DNA from: Flectonema sp. DT1601
Lineage: Eukaryota > Euglenozoa > Diplonemea > Diplonemida > Diplonemidae
Direction: 5' to 3'
NCBI GenBank assembly: GCA_964019425.1
Contig: OZ025817.1
Coordinates: 434,001-498,000, forward strand
DNA: 64,000 bases
Of this stretch, positions 9,648 to 21,105 are shown piece after piece. The position numbers were made by a program, and so were the translations under genes. Under the pieces are notes generated by a model. It had not been told where the DNA came from. It ran no database searches and saw only the letters and a program-made list of their open reading frames with translations. The stretch's first letter is position 1. Every line of letters begins with the position of its first letter.

Positions 9648-11048
9648 TCACTTCAAATCCCTAATGCTCGTATGCAGTTCGTCTCTGTTAATGGACGAAC
9701 AACCTTCTAGGAAATAACTTCCAACGGATTCCACATTCATGAGAGAAAAATCCAAGGAAGTAAGTGATGAACAGTTATGTAAAAAACTGTCTCCAACAGC
9801 TGAAACATTTCTAAGACTTGATAAGTCCAGAGATGTGAGGGATGAACATTTAAATAGAAAACCACCTCCAACAACTGAAACATTTCTAAGACTTGATAAG
9901 TCAACAGATGTGAGGGATGAACATTTAAATAGAAAACCACCTCCAACAACTGAAACATTTCTAAGACTTGATAAGTCCAGAGATGTGAGGGATGAACAAT
10001 TAATGAGAAAACTGTTTCTAACAGTTGAAACATTGCTGAGACTTGATAAGTCAACAGATGTGAGGGATGAACAATTACCTAGAAAACAGATTGCAACAGC
10101 TGAAATATTGCTGAGACCTGATAAGTCAACAGATGTGAGGGATGAACAACAAAAGAGAAATTGGTCTCCAACAGCTGACACATTGCTGAGACTTGATAAG
10201 TCAACAGATGTGAGGGATGAACAATTATTTAGAAAATTGTTTCCAACAGTTGAAACATTGCTGAGACCTGATAAGTCAACAGATGTGAGGGATGAACACT
10301 TATTTAGAAAATTCTTTCTAACTACTGAAACATTGCTGAGACTTGATAAGTCAACAGATGTGAGGGAGGAACAAGAAAAAAGAAATTGGTCTCCAACAGT
10401 TGAAACATTGCTGAGACCTGATAAGTCAACAGATGTGAGGGAGGAACAATAAAAAAGAAATTGGTCTCCAACAGTTGAAACATTGCTGAGACTTGATAAG
10501 TCTACGGATGTCAGTGAACTGCATTCTTGGAGGAAACTATTACCAACAGATGTGACGTATTGAAGACCAGGCAGACTGACCTTTATAACCTTACAAGACG
10601 AGTATAAGAAATCATCTGAAACGGTCGTGACTGAGGGTTCAGAGTTGCTGAATGAGATGTTCGTAACATCATCCGAGAACCACTCACTGTTATTAAACTG
10701 AAGACAGCCATCCACAGCGAATGTGGGAGTATCAAGGCAGAAAAACCCGTCCTGATCCCGTTCTCCTCGTAGGAATGCCTTCGCTCTCTTTGCATCATCT
10801 GTGAACCATTCCAATCCAAACAAGCGCACCACCGATGCATCCAACAGCGAGCCGTCCCCCACTCCGTACGACACCAGTCGACTACCTGCTCGAAGCCGCG
10901 ATCCTGCGAGAGAAAGCTCAAGAAAGTCACCATCAGTACCCCACTCATCAGCTGCAACCTGCAATGCATCCTTCACGAGCGACTCTCCAGTAGCTGTGAA
11001 AACAACGTCAGGAAATCCTGTGTCTGGGAACGTAACCGAGAGTTGCAT
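9648..11048 (-). CDS. Ubiquitin-like N-terminus plus BspA-type leucine-rich repeat protein
   Basis: The 466-residue protein begins with a beta-grasp/ubiquitin-like segment (about 1-75, LSVTFPDTGFPDVVFTATGES) and a linker rich in Asp and Phe. From about residue 165 to 445 it has some eleven near-identical 25-residue repeats of the type CSSLTSVDLSSLSNVSTV-G-x-x-FL, the LRR_5/BspA class. The units are 75 bp long at DNA level and so similar that recent expansion or conversion is likely. BspA-like LRR families are large in free-living protists and often mediate adhesion or recognition, but no signal peptide or membrane anchor is visible here, so a cytoplasmic role is at least as likely. A CATTTCGTAG acceptor-like site lies 19 nt before the ATG. 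Confidence 0.85.
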   Translation of the reverse strand: MQLSVTFPDTGFPDVVFTATGESLVKDALQVAADEWGTDGDFLELSLAGSRLRAGSRLVSYGVGDGSLLDASVVRLFGLEWFTDDAKRAKAFLRGERDQDGFFCLDTPTFAVDGCLQFNNSEWFSDDVTNISFSNSEPSVTTVSDDFLYSSCKVIKVSLPGLQYVTSVGNSFLQECSSLTSVDLSSLSNVSTVGDQFLFYCSSLTSVDLSGLSNVSTVGDQFLFSCSSLTSVDLSSLSNVSVVRKNFLNKCSSLTSVDLSGLSNVSTVGNNFLNNCSSLTSVDLSSLSNVSAVGDQFLFCCSSLTSVDLSGLSNISAVAICFLGNCSSLTSVDLSSLSNVSTVRNSFLINCSSLTSLDLSSLRNVSVVGGGFLFKCSSLTSVDLSSLRNVSVVGGGFLFKCSSLTSLDLSSLRNVSAVGDSFLHNCSSLTSLDFSLMNVESVGSYFLEGCSSINRDELHTSIRDLK

Positions 11049-12830
11049 TTTACCTCACTTGAGTAACCTACGAAATGTGATGATGAATGGCTTGGAGTAT
11101 GATGAGATTAACACCACTGGGGGTTCTGATAATGTCATCCCCGCTGTTAAGTAAAAAGTGATAATTAAGTTTCGCTCTAAAACAAGAAACAGACAAATCA
11201 AAAACAAACAGCGGCAACAGAAGCAGAATAATGCCCATCAGAAAACTCGTACGTTAACCAGAAGTCCAGACTCACTACATGCACGAAGATATATTTGTGT
11301 CCTGCTAAGATAAATAAATAATTAGCTTTCCTCAAACGCAGTATAAAATGCAGTCCACTGTTTTGAATGAAGACAACGGATAATATGACCTGGGGAATCC
11401 TTCGTATTTCTTCTTTTATTTCTCAGGACTTTTCTCTTTTATGTTCTTCCAAGTCAAGGAGAGTCAGCCCGCCTACCTAAGAATGGTTTTGCCGTTTTAG
11501 AATAAATTTCTCTCTAAGACTTGCTTTGCTCACAATGGCTCTTTTTTTTGTTAATCTAATCTGCCACCAAACAACAATAAGTTAGTGAGCAGAAGTGAAA
11601 CTCAACGCACCTGTTCACCAGTAGTCTACACAACCTCCCACTTTTAACAAATCATATCAAACAAAATAAAGTAACCAGATGGAAATTCTGTAATCAGGTC
11701 AACAAGAGCTTTATAATAAATCAGAACATAGCAGTGCAACAGAGGGGTTGATAACGTAATCTTATTCACGGAGGGAGGGTTGTCCAATAGGTAGCGAGTA
11801 ATTGCTTTGCAATTCTCTTTAATTATAAACTAAACAGGGAAGGAGGTACTGCAACAGAAAAGGAAAAGATGGGAAGAACAATAATCGAAACAACATACTT
11901 TGCTAACAACAATTACTACTAATTACTAAGACAGTAATAATCACCAAGAGTTGTAAGCTTCCATCATCAGTACTAAAGCTTTAGTTCGCATAAGAGAAAA
12001 ACAAATCAGCCACTTGGAGGCACCTTAACAGCTGCAAAATATAATTGAGAAGGGTGATCGCAATAGCGAAATGCCACAAGTAACAAAACAATTTTGTTGT
12101 AGGATGCTAGCTTTGACAACGGGACACGTGTCATGTTTACCTGTGGCATCGGGCACAAAAGAGAATCATTATCGGAAATCTGAGAATCCAATCACGGGGG
12201 ACAAACGTGAGAAAAGCCACGTGCTGAGAGTGAAAATAAGAAGAAAAAAATAATAAATAAATAAAATAAAAAATGATCATTTGCAATAACACGCAAGTAC
12301 TAAGAGGGCAAGCTTTGCCTTTTGCTAATAGCCATTGCTACCGAGCAGGCAAAAGAGAAGACATGGTGAAGTAACTAGTTGTTTCCACTGAAATGCGAAT
12401 GCTGTAACCTTCGCTTCAATGCTACTAAAATCGAAAAGAAAAAGAGAGAAAAAAGATCCCTATTATGTCGTAACTTAATAAATAGGTTTACTACGAAAGC
12501 TATTCACGCAAAAATAGTTTTGAGCCGACATTCTTCTTTTATTGCAAATGTGCTTGTTTTTGAGAACAATCAGGTTTCAATAGAAACACTAATTTATCAT
12601 TCTCTCTCTCTCTCTCTTTTTTCTTTTTTTTTTTTTTTTTTTGGACCAAAGCCGTAATCTAGAGAGAGCAGAGACTCTGACTGATTATCGAAATCCTAAT
12701 TTCTATTCATTCACAGATGCACATCCTTAATTTAATAAAAGGAAGAGATCTGCGTTGAAGCAGTTCTTTAGTACAATTTTTTTTTCCTGATTTCTTTATT
12801 AGAACGTACTGATGGAGAGAGCTACAGTTG

Positions 12831-12862
<32 letters not shown>

Positions 12863-15800
12863 GTTCCAGGAGCGTGTGCCCCTTGTAAACAAAAACGAGT
12901 GACCTTTTTGCAAAGAAATTCATAAAAGAGCATGGGGAAAAAAAAAAAAAAACCTATCATAAGAACTGACGCATAGCTGTAAAAAATGTTTAATGCTTAT
13001 CGTGTTTAACATCCGATAAGCTAAATCTGCTTTACAACTACGGTATTCATGACCTCGAATTAAAACTTACAAGGTGCTCAAAGGAGGGCTTTGCAAAGGA
13101 TTACCTGCGAGGTAAACCTACCCTCAGAAACAGAGTTCTGCTATTGTGTGCCGATGCTCATCTGACTGGTCTACATTTAAATTATCCTTCAGCCATGCAA
13201 GTATCAAATGAATACTGAATAACCGTTTGCCATCAGCTATCAATTTGATACCAAAGAATGAAGAGAATGAGAGGGGAAATAACTTAGAATAATGCCAGAA
13301 AAGATGGGCAAGTATTCGCAACTTTTTTACCGGCGAAGCAAGAAAGAGTCGCATCATACACCGTGTTTTACCGAATTGTAGTTTCAGTTTCAATCAATTT
13401 GAATAAGGTAGTCTATCGACTGCCACGGACCACTTCTTACATTTCTTACATGCAATGTTTATTACTAATCTGCGCTGTCAACAAACTGAACTCATTCTAT
13501 TCATTTTTTTAGTATTTTCGCCGATTTTTTGAAAAATTGAAAAAAATACGACAAGAAAGAAAATGTTGATTGCGGTTTAGCAATTTTCCTTTTTTTATTA
13601 TCAAATTGCAGTGAAATGCCACAACACGAGGAACAGGCAGTAAGAGCTGACCTCTAACAAATAAAATAAAATAAAAGTATCCAACAACTTGAAAAATCCA
13701 ATAGGGGACAGCTGTCACATCTCCTCACGCGATTAACGTCTCAGTTCGCTTGGAACTGATTCGTTCATTTGTGATGTGAAATATAATTAGAAAACACACA
13801 AAAACAAAATAATAAAATCAATAAAAGCAGTATTCCTTTTTTTTTTTTTTTTGGGGGGGGGAGTTTTTGGGCTAAAATTCAGACCTCGAATTAAAACTTT
13901 CACACCCCTCTTGAATATATACAAAATAAAATTCAGGCAAGCTGGAGATAAAAAGAAAGGGCTACAGTGTATCGTCCACTCTGGGAAGGTCTCGACGTGT
14001 CATTAAAGTCCGCGGGTAAATCCATGAGAAGAGGGAGTTGAGATGAGGAAGAAGGAACCTCAAAAAAGAAAATGTTAGAAGCAACATTACCAACACAACT
14101 ATAGCAATAAATAAAATAGTAACATACAAATAAATGTACAAACAAGCACACTGGAATTAGTGTTGCGACGGGAAGGGATGGATGGGAAAATAAAAATAGA
14201 GAGCTGGTACAGATTCCTTTACGATGTTTATTTGTCTTTTTGTTCCTTTACAACTTTTTTCTTTTTTTTTTTTTTTTTTTTTTTTGAATTTTTGCTAATT
14301 TGCGAACGGGATCCAATACTATTTCACAAATAGAATCTATTGCCCGTTACATCCGCGAGGTGCAGCTTTACATCTTCAATGTAAGGCAAAGACATCCCTG
14401 TTCGATGTTCTTTTCTATGTATTGCTCAAGTGACTTACTTCTAAAACATGACACGCATGCTGAAGAAGTATTTTGATGTGTCGGCTTATCAGAAACACTA
14501 AAAAAAAAACCTTAGCTGCTTCGAAGAAAAAAAAATAAAGAAAAAAACAATAAAAGATACGATGCAGATATGATTCGTTGTTTGGAGAAACACCGACTAT
14601 TAGATTTTTTTTGATCCCGTTGCGATTAAATCGAAACCTGATGAGTCAGTCAGTGTTTTCGGGAATAGTTAGTACACGAACACCAGTCCATATCAAACTG
14701 GTGAGTTTAATAAGGTAGATAAGTCCGAACACTTTGTCCTTATCTCCTTGCTGAGTACAACTCAAACACATTGCTGTTGCTGAGGCACACGTAGCAACAC
14801 AAAATAACTGATAATAACAAAAAGAAAAACTATCACGTGAAGGCGTTGACAACAAAACACAAGCGGGGGATTCCTCGACGAAAATAAGAAACTCAAAATT
14901 CGGAACCATACAAAATTCGGAACAGATGCACAAGGTTTCAGCAGCTAAGTCGCTGTAGCAACGTATGGTTGACATACTTATGCGCTGCAGAATAAATCTG
15001 AAAATTTCTTGAAATGTTCTTGTCCGACAAACATTCCGCGGACAACAATGCTTCGTTGGCATCCCCTTCTCTTCTTCACAAAGACACTCATCACAGGTCA
15101 ATACCTGGAAACAAACAAAAAGATTCCGACTGTACGAAAGGAAGCCTACCTCATCCTAATGTTCGTATTATTTACTTCATTGATAGTTTAACCAACAAAG
15201 TAACGTCTTGGGAAAGAAAAAGTAGATTTCGGCTGCGATTTATTGTCTGTATCACGCAAGGTAACAAAGCTTCCCTTTTTTGAAACTACAACCACAAAAG
15301 CAAACTCTGCGCTGTCACTACTACTTCACTCACAAGAACCAAGGTTCTTTTTGAGTCTAAGAGTAACAACAAATATATAAAAGAACTACTTTGAACCTTA
15401 CACCAGCTTCCTTGTTGCAGAAAGAGAAAAGGAAAAGGGGAAAATAAAATGACAGACCGCCGCAGTGCAGTAACCACTAGAAAAAATAATAAAAAAATTA
15501 AAAAAAAATTCCTGTCGTTCAGTTCCTGTTCATTTAAATCCCCACACTTTGAATATATAGTACTCAGTGTCCACCCCTCACACGGGGTAAGGCCTAGTCA
15601 AGAATGAGTCAAAAAAAGGGAAAGAAAAACAACCCGACAAACGGAAAGAAACCCCTCCTAAGATTAATAATATCATCGGCATCATAGTTTCAGACATCAT
15701 AATTAGGAGAGGAAAAGATGTAATAGAAGGAGAGAGAATAAAGAATGCTCACGATCAACTCACGTAAAGGTCAGAAATGCTACTCTAGGAATGTATTAGA

Positions 15801-16929
15801 GTATTTTATTGCGGCTGTTCGCTGCGGGGGAATCAGATATCGTAAAGGAGTAGTTTGCAAGCAACAGGTGATGCACACGCCACATGTTCTCTGAAATTCA
15901 CATTCAAGACCTCTTGAGGTCAGAAGTAAAACTTCTTTTCGTTCAGAAAATAGAAACACTGTAGAATAATTTATTGCAGAACAGTATTTTCTTCTTTTTT
16001 TTATTTTTTTTTGATATTGGAATGTGAAAAGAAAACAAACGAAAAAGAAATAAGGAAAGGTGCCGATAATTATCCTTTAATACCAATGTAGAAACAAACT
16101 ATTCTTTTTCTTTCCCCCTTCCCAGGGACCCCCTTTTGACTGACACAAATGAACAAAATAATTTGCTTGTTTTTTATGTGCTTAAATCGATTCGCCACAA
16201 TTCGCAGAGTCCACCACTGTAGACGGCAGAGGACGGTATTTTTTTTTTTTTTTTTTTAAATACCGACAACAGGAAAACAGTGATAAACTGGACGGGATTG
16301 GCACCATAAATATGACAGACGCTTTTAAAAGATATCTAAATTATCTTGCTTCTTCCGAGCTGGGCACGACTTATGCTTTAAAACAATAACATTTTATTCA
16401 CTAATTTCGACACAATAAAGGAGGGGTGGAGGATACTTGGAAAAATAGGATTTCGCAAAAAAAAAAAAAAAATGAAGAAAACCGAATCAGAACATCAAGA
16501 GTCAAAAGGATTGCAACAATCGTCAGTAGTGTTGATAACTATCACAACTGCGGGAACGTTCAGCAAATATAATTCGGGGAATTTGTGTTTAGAGCAAGTA
16601 TACCTTTTTGCTCTCATGGTACGCCGGGGTACCACGTTTTTTTGAAGTTTTTCCCGTCACGAGGTGCTAGCCCCTCCGGGAGTGGTAAATTAATATTTCT
16701 TTTAAGATCTTTACTTGAAAAAAGAGTAGGAACCCGTAAAAAGTTCCGCCCGCAGCTACCTGAATAATATTTACACTTAACCTGATATGTAGCCTCAAGA
16801 CCATAACGTAATGGACGATTAAATGATGCTGATAACGTCAAATAGAGAGAGAACACGCCACATCAGAAAATAAGAAATAAAGGAATACTAATAAACAAAA
16901 TAAGACAATTACACTTTGAGGAAAGAATC
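11049..16929. other. Long gene-poor, homopolymer-rich region
   Basis: Almost 6 kb of AT-rich DNA with A and T runs (T19 near 12634, T25 near 12837, T22 near 14264, T17 near 16240), a TC microsatellite near 12600-12618 and a short G run near 13853. The longest minus-strand frame (14646-15101, 151 codons, Cys-rich at its start) has no recognisable domain or acceptor pattern and may be chance. I see no convincing gene. Confidence 0.5.
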
Positions 16930-17870
16930 GTATTAATATCCACCCAGGGAGTCCACTACAGGAGGCGCCTCAACCAGAAGAAATTCAGAAAGCTTGGGAT
17001 TGATCAGCGCATCTACTATAGAGAGCTCGTCTATAACAATATATAAGTCGGTAGCCTTATATGAAATATCAATAAGTTCCATAACACAAAAGAGACTGTT
17101 CCTGTCGGAAATCTCATGGTTTGCTTCACCAATACCTTGTTAAGCAGATGCTCATTCGACGTATCCTGAAAGTCACAGAACAGACTTGAAACCCGCTGTG
17201 GCCTTCGGCAGCTTAGCGTGTGGTAGGAGGTCCTGACTCTTAGTGAGACCAGTTAGGAAACACCGAGTACCAGATCCTAGAGTCACCTTGCTATAGCCTT
17301 CCAAAGCGCTTGTTTCTTAGTACGACATTGAGTCATCCTCTGAAATCATACGAAGTCAGTTCAGGTTCCACTGATTATAGGGCTGCCTATATTAGCCAGC
17401 TCATTCCCAGCAATGTCACAATGAGATGGGACATGGGAATCAGCGGCCTATCAAGAAGCACTGAAGGTTCAGAAATCTCACGATTATTCGATCAACTTAT
17501 AAAACATCAGCCCAGCCCCCCGCATAATATTCCACGTTCTTCATCATGAGACTGATGCCTCAGTGTAGATCTCAGCAGGCAGTTTATTGAGGGTCGGATA
17601 CCCATTCCTCAAGAGTGTCAGTCTTATTATAACCGCAGGACGTATTCACAACAATTGAAGGATGCTCCTACCACGGACTGACGTGGCAGCACATTCTGGG
17701 ACTAACTCCTGATAGAGAGAATTCAGAGGAAAAGGCTTCACTTTTAGTCTGCCAGATCCTCTTCTTCTCACTACCACGAAACAGAGAGAGCGAGAGAAAG
17801 AGAGAGCAGTAAATAACCAAATTATAAGTGCGGAAGCCAGGGAAATGCTTCCCATTTTCTTATTTCTGAT
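16930..17870 (-). mobile_element. Degraded LINE fragment with RNase H domain
   Basis: On the minus strand 17556-17582 encodes LPAEIYTEAS, matching the first beta strand of LINE RNase HI (normally YTDAS), and 17391-17437 encodes HVPSHCDIAGNELAN, matching the V-x-S-H-x-G-x-x-GNE-x-A-D block. The region is less AT-rich than its surroundings. Stop codons interrupt the frame between and upstream of these blocks, and the first catalytic Asp is Glu, so it is a dead 3' fragment. Ingi/L1Tc-type LINEs with RNase H are typical of kinetoplastids, in keeping with the suggested lineage. The upstream part to about 17870 is assigned by continuity only. Confidence 0.65.
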
Positions 17871-18763
17871 TGTGTGACTTACTCATTATCATTTAGAGTT
17901 CACCAACTAAACGAAAAAGAAGACATCAAACAAAACATCAACAGAGGCACCGCCAAAGTAACTGTTACGCAACTCTTCTATAATTTTTTTTTTTTTTTTT
18001 TTTTTTTAATTTTAGACAATTTGGAGAACGGCTCCTACATCATAAGTACAACTTTGGAAAGTCGTAAACTCATCGCAGAAACTTTGTTAAAACCAACAGT
18101 TTGCACAGATTTCGTAAACCGGAGCTGGGATCGTGTCATATGGCTTATGCCGTACAGCTTACGTTTTATTGGTGGTTTATAGCAGATAAAATATTTGTTT
18201 CTTTGAATCTTTGAGGAAGTCCTTACTCAATCATTTATTAAAGAATATGAAAAGAATCCAACAAAACCACTTGCAGTGTACCTGAAATCAATAGCACACA
18301 AGTGAGATTTGTTAACTAAGTTGACTTCTTTACTCTTGGAAGTGTTGGTGTGAACTCTTTTCATTTCAATAATTACAAACAAAATATTCTCACAAAAAGA
18401 AAGTGAAGCGTCACGCATAAGTTTCCCTACAGGTCTCCACACCGATTATTAATTACTACATAAACTCATTGCCAGAGAAGTAAAACACCAGAAAAGTCTC
18501 ACAGAAGGCAACACAACCAAGAGTCTCACTAATGGGAAGTGAATACAACTAAATTAACAATGTTGTCGCAAAGGTGTTTCAGATGAACACACACAATGTC
18601 TTTTTGAGGCTGCTCCTTGCCATTATGCAAGTAGGAAAAAAGAAATCCTTACAAGACGCTGACTGCCCTTATAAAAAGTAAGAATGTTAGCTGAACAACG
18701 TCAATAACAAAACCTATTCATACAGGACAGTATTTGGCAAAAAGGGGGGAGTGAGCACTAATT

Positions 18764-18798
<35 letters not shown>

Positions 18799-21105
18799 AC
18801 GTTTAAATTAATTACATTTTTTTTTAATTATTTTAAAAAGGAGACTTCTTCTTCCACCAAATCAAACTCAGCTGCCTGCCGAACACAAACACCTTGCGCT
18901 TATAAACAGAAGATATTCGTTACACAGATCCGACAGTACTAAACAAAGCAGCACGTGGCTTGCCTTATGAAAAAAAAGAGAAGAAGAAAAGGAATATAAA
19001 AATCCGGAGGAGAACTTTCCCACTGTATCTCTCCCAAATGATTGAGTAAACGATGTTGTTTTTCAGCAAAAAGGGAAAACTTATAAGGTGATAGCCAACC
19101 AGCTCTACTTTAAAACATTTAACTGCTTGTTTTCGAATGAATAAATAACATTCGAACGCATTTTGGTAATTATTCACAACAACAACAGGTGTCGACCGTA
19201 ACAACATCCTATCTTTGAAAGTAATTATCTTTACAAAACACGTCGCTGTAATTAGTTTTCATTTACTTATTTACTTACTTATTTATTTATTATTATTATT
19301 TTATTTTTTTTTTGTGATGAAAAAAAAAGCAACCTGTTTTGTTTCAACAAAAATAAAATCGCCCCAACAAGAGAGTAAAAACGTTGATATTTTTTTTTAT
19401 AAAACAAAATCACATAAAGAATATGGTTCACACGACTCTCACCAACAATCTAGCATTGCACCATGTCCCTCACCTATGTAACGTTCTTAGTAGTAACTAC
19501 TACTGTGAAAGATTACAGAAAGGATACCTGTTGTTGCTCAGACACTATTATACTGTCGTGTGGTGCTCAGGCAGAACCTGAATACCCAGCAAGGAGTGTG
19601 AGACAAATAAAAAAACCTTTTGTGCATTGCAGATTAAAAAAAAAAAAAAAGATTTCTCTATTTCCACATCACAAATATCAAACTTATTGCTGAGACTATC
19701 ATATTGGCTGTTAGAAAAAAACACCATACTTGTGAAAATTTAAATGGACAAAAAAAAAAAAACACGCCGCGCCGGTCGTGGGTCGAAAACCATCAGAGAC
19801 TGGAATTCCCTTTGGGGGAGTTATTACGGGGAATATGTAGTTCTATCTTTTTCACTTGAGTGACAAGCTGATTCAGCTCTTCCTAAATCAGGTACGGTTT
19901 ACATCAATATCCTATAAAGCGTATTGATATCTATTTTGGTAGATTTCGCATCTTAAAACCTCTTCAGATGAGAGTAATAAGGTCAAGTACATGATTAACT
20001 AAAAATCCCCAAATTATTATATTTTATCAAAGTTTTCTTTGATAAAGTGGTCCTCCCCAATTTCCCTAGAGTACTATCTCCAGATTTTTTATCTTTTGGG
20101 ACCTCTGCAAGTTTCACTGCTGACATTGGTGCCTTTCTGAGTTGTAGAATCATTTCTACTGATTCAGTGAGATCTCCCTCTTTTGATCTTTTCCCATGTC
20201 GTGTTTGCTGTTACCGACACCAATACACTTCCAATCAGCCGACCAAGCAAAACTGAAATTAATTTATATCAATTTTTTTAAATTTCTCGGAAGTTTGACG
20301 GAATAAAAAAAAAAAAATTAAATAATAATAATAATAATAACAATTAAATGTCAATAGAAAAAAAATAAACTAACCTACAAAGAAATAATTTTCACAAGTA
20401 TGAAAACACACAAAAACACCACCTCGGTGGGTACAATTAGTTGCCGCTGTTTTCTAATTTATTTGCGATACCTCAATAGGGATGCAAGTAACCGATAGCC
20501 ACCATGTGAAGTTCCGGGAAGAGAGACGAGAACTATCAAGAGAGGGAGAGAGAGAGAGAGAGAGAGATAGAGAGAGAATAAAAAAGGAAGATGGAAGAGA
20601 AGAAATAACAAAAAAAAAAAAAAAAAAACAAACAGAAAATAACCATAGAGAGAGAGAAGACAAAAGAGAGAGAACGAAATAGTAGCAGTACATCTTTATT
20701 CACAATGAAATTGGGAACACAAAATATTGCCATTCCGCAGAGTTGAATAGAAATGGGTGCGGGTTGATATAATAATTTGTAATAAATTAGAAAGTTGTTC
20801 AGCTATTCGTTCAGAAGAAAAAGTCAGGTTTGTTAGGAAGACGATTGGCGAGACGCCAACCGGACCCTTCTAATGTTCTATTGCAATAATTAAATTCTAA
20901 TTCCATCCTCCCGACGGATACAAAAACTGAACAATGAACTGACTACTAGCAGTAAGCTTTTTACGTATTCAATTACTTCTGAATACAACACGCGATTAGA
21001 TCTATGTGAAGAATATAATAAACTTCAATATAATAAAGCAGTTCATCCGTCTCTAAGACGACATCGTTGGTAGTTATTAAATAGCTGTCTGATTTCCCCA
21101 ACAGG
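17871..21105. other. Gene-poor AT-rich spacer with microsatellites
   Basis: Contains T24 near 17983-18007, A32 at 18766-18797, a GA microsatellite around 20540-20580 and an ATA run near 20318-20340. Frames here are short and dominated by homopolymers. No gene seen on either strand. Confidence 0.5.

Noticed and set aside
9739-10452. Plus-strand 237-codon frame with regular KSTDVRDEQ repeats
   Set aside because: It is the antisense shadow of the leucine-rich repeat gene; its regularity comes from the 75-bp repeats.
14646-15101. 151-codon Cys-rich minus-strand frame
   Set aside because: No domain, no acceptor near the start and composition like the spacer; kept only as a remark in the spacer entry.
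20482-20733. Frames on both strands rich in RERERE or SLSLSL
   Set aside because: They are translations of the GA/TC microsatellite, with no acceptor pattern or domain.
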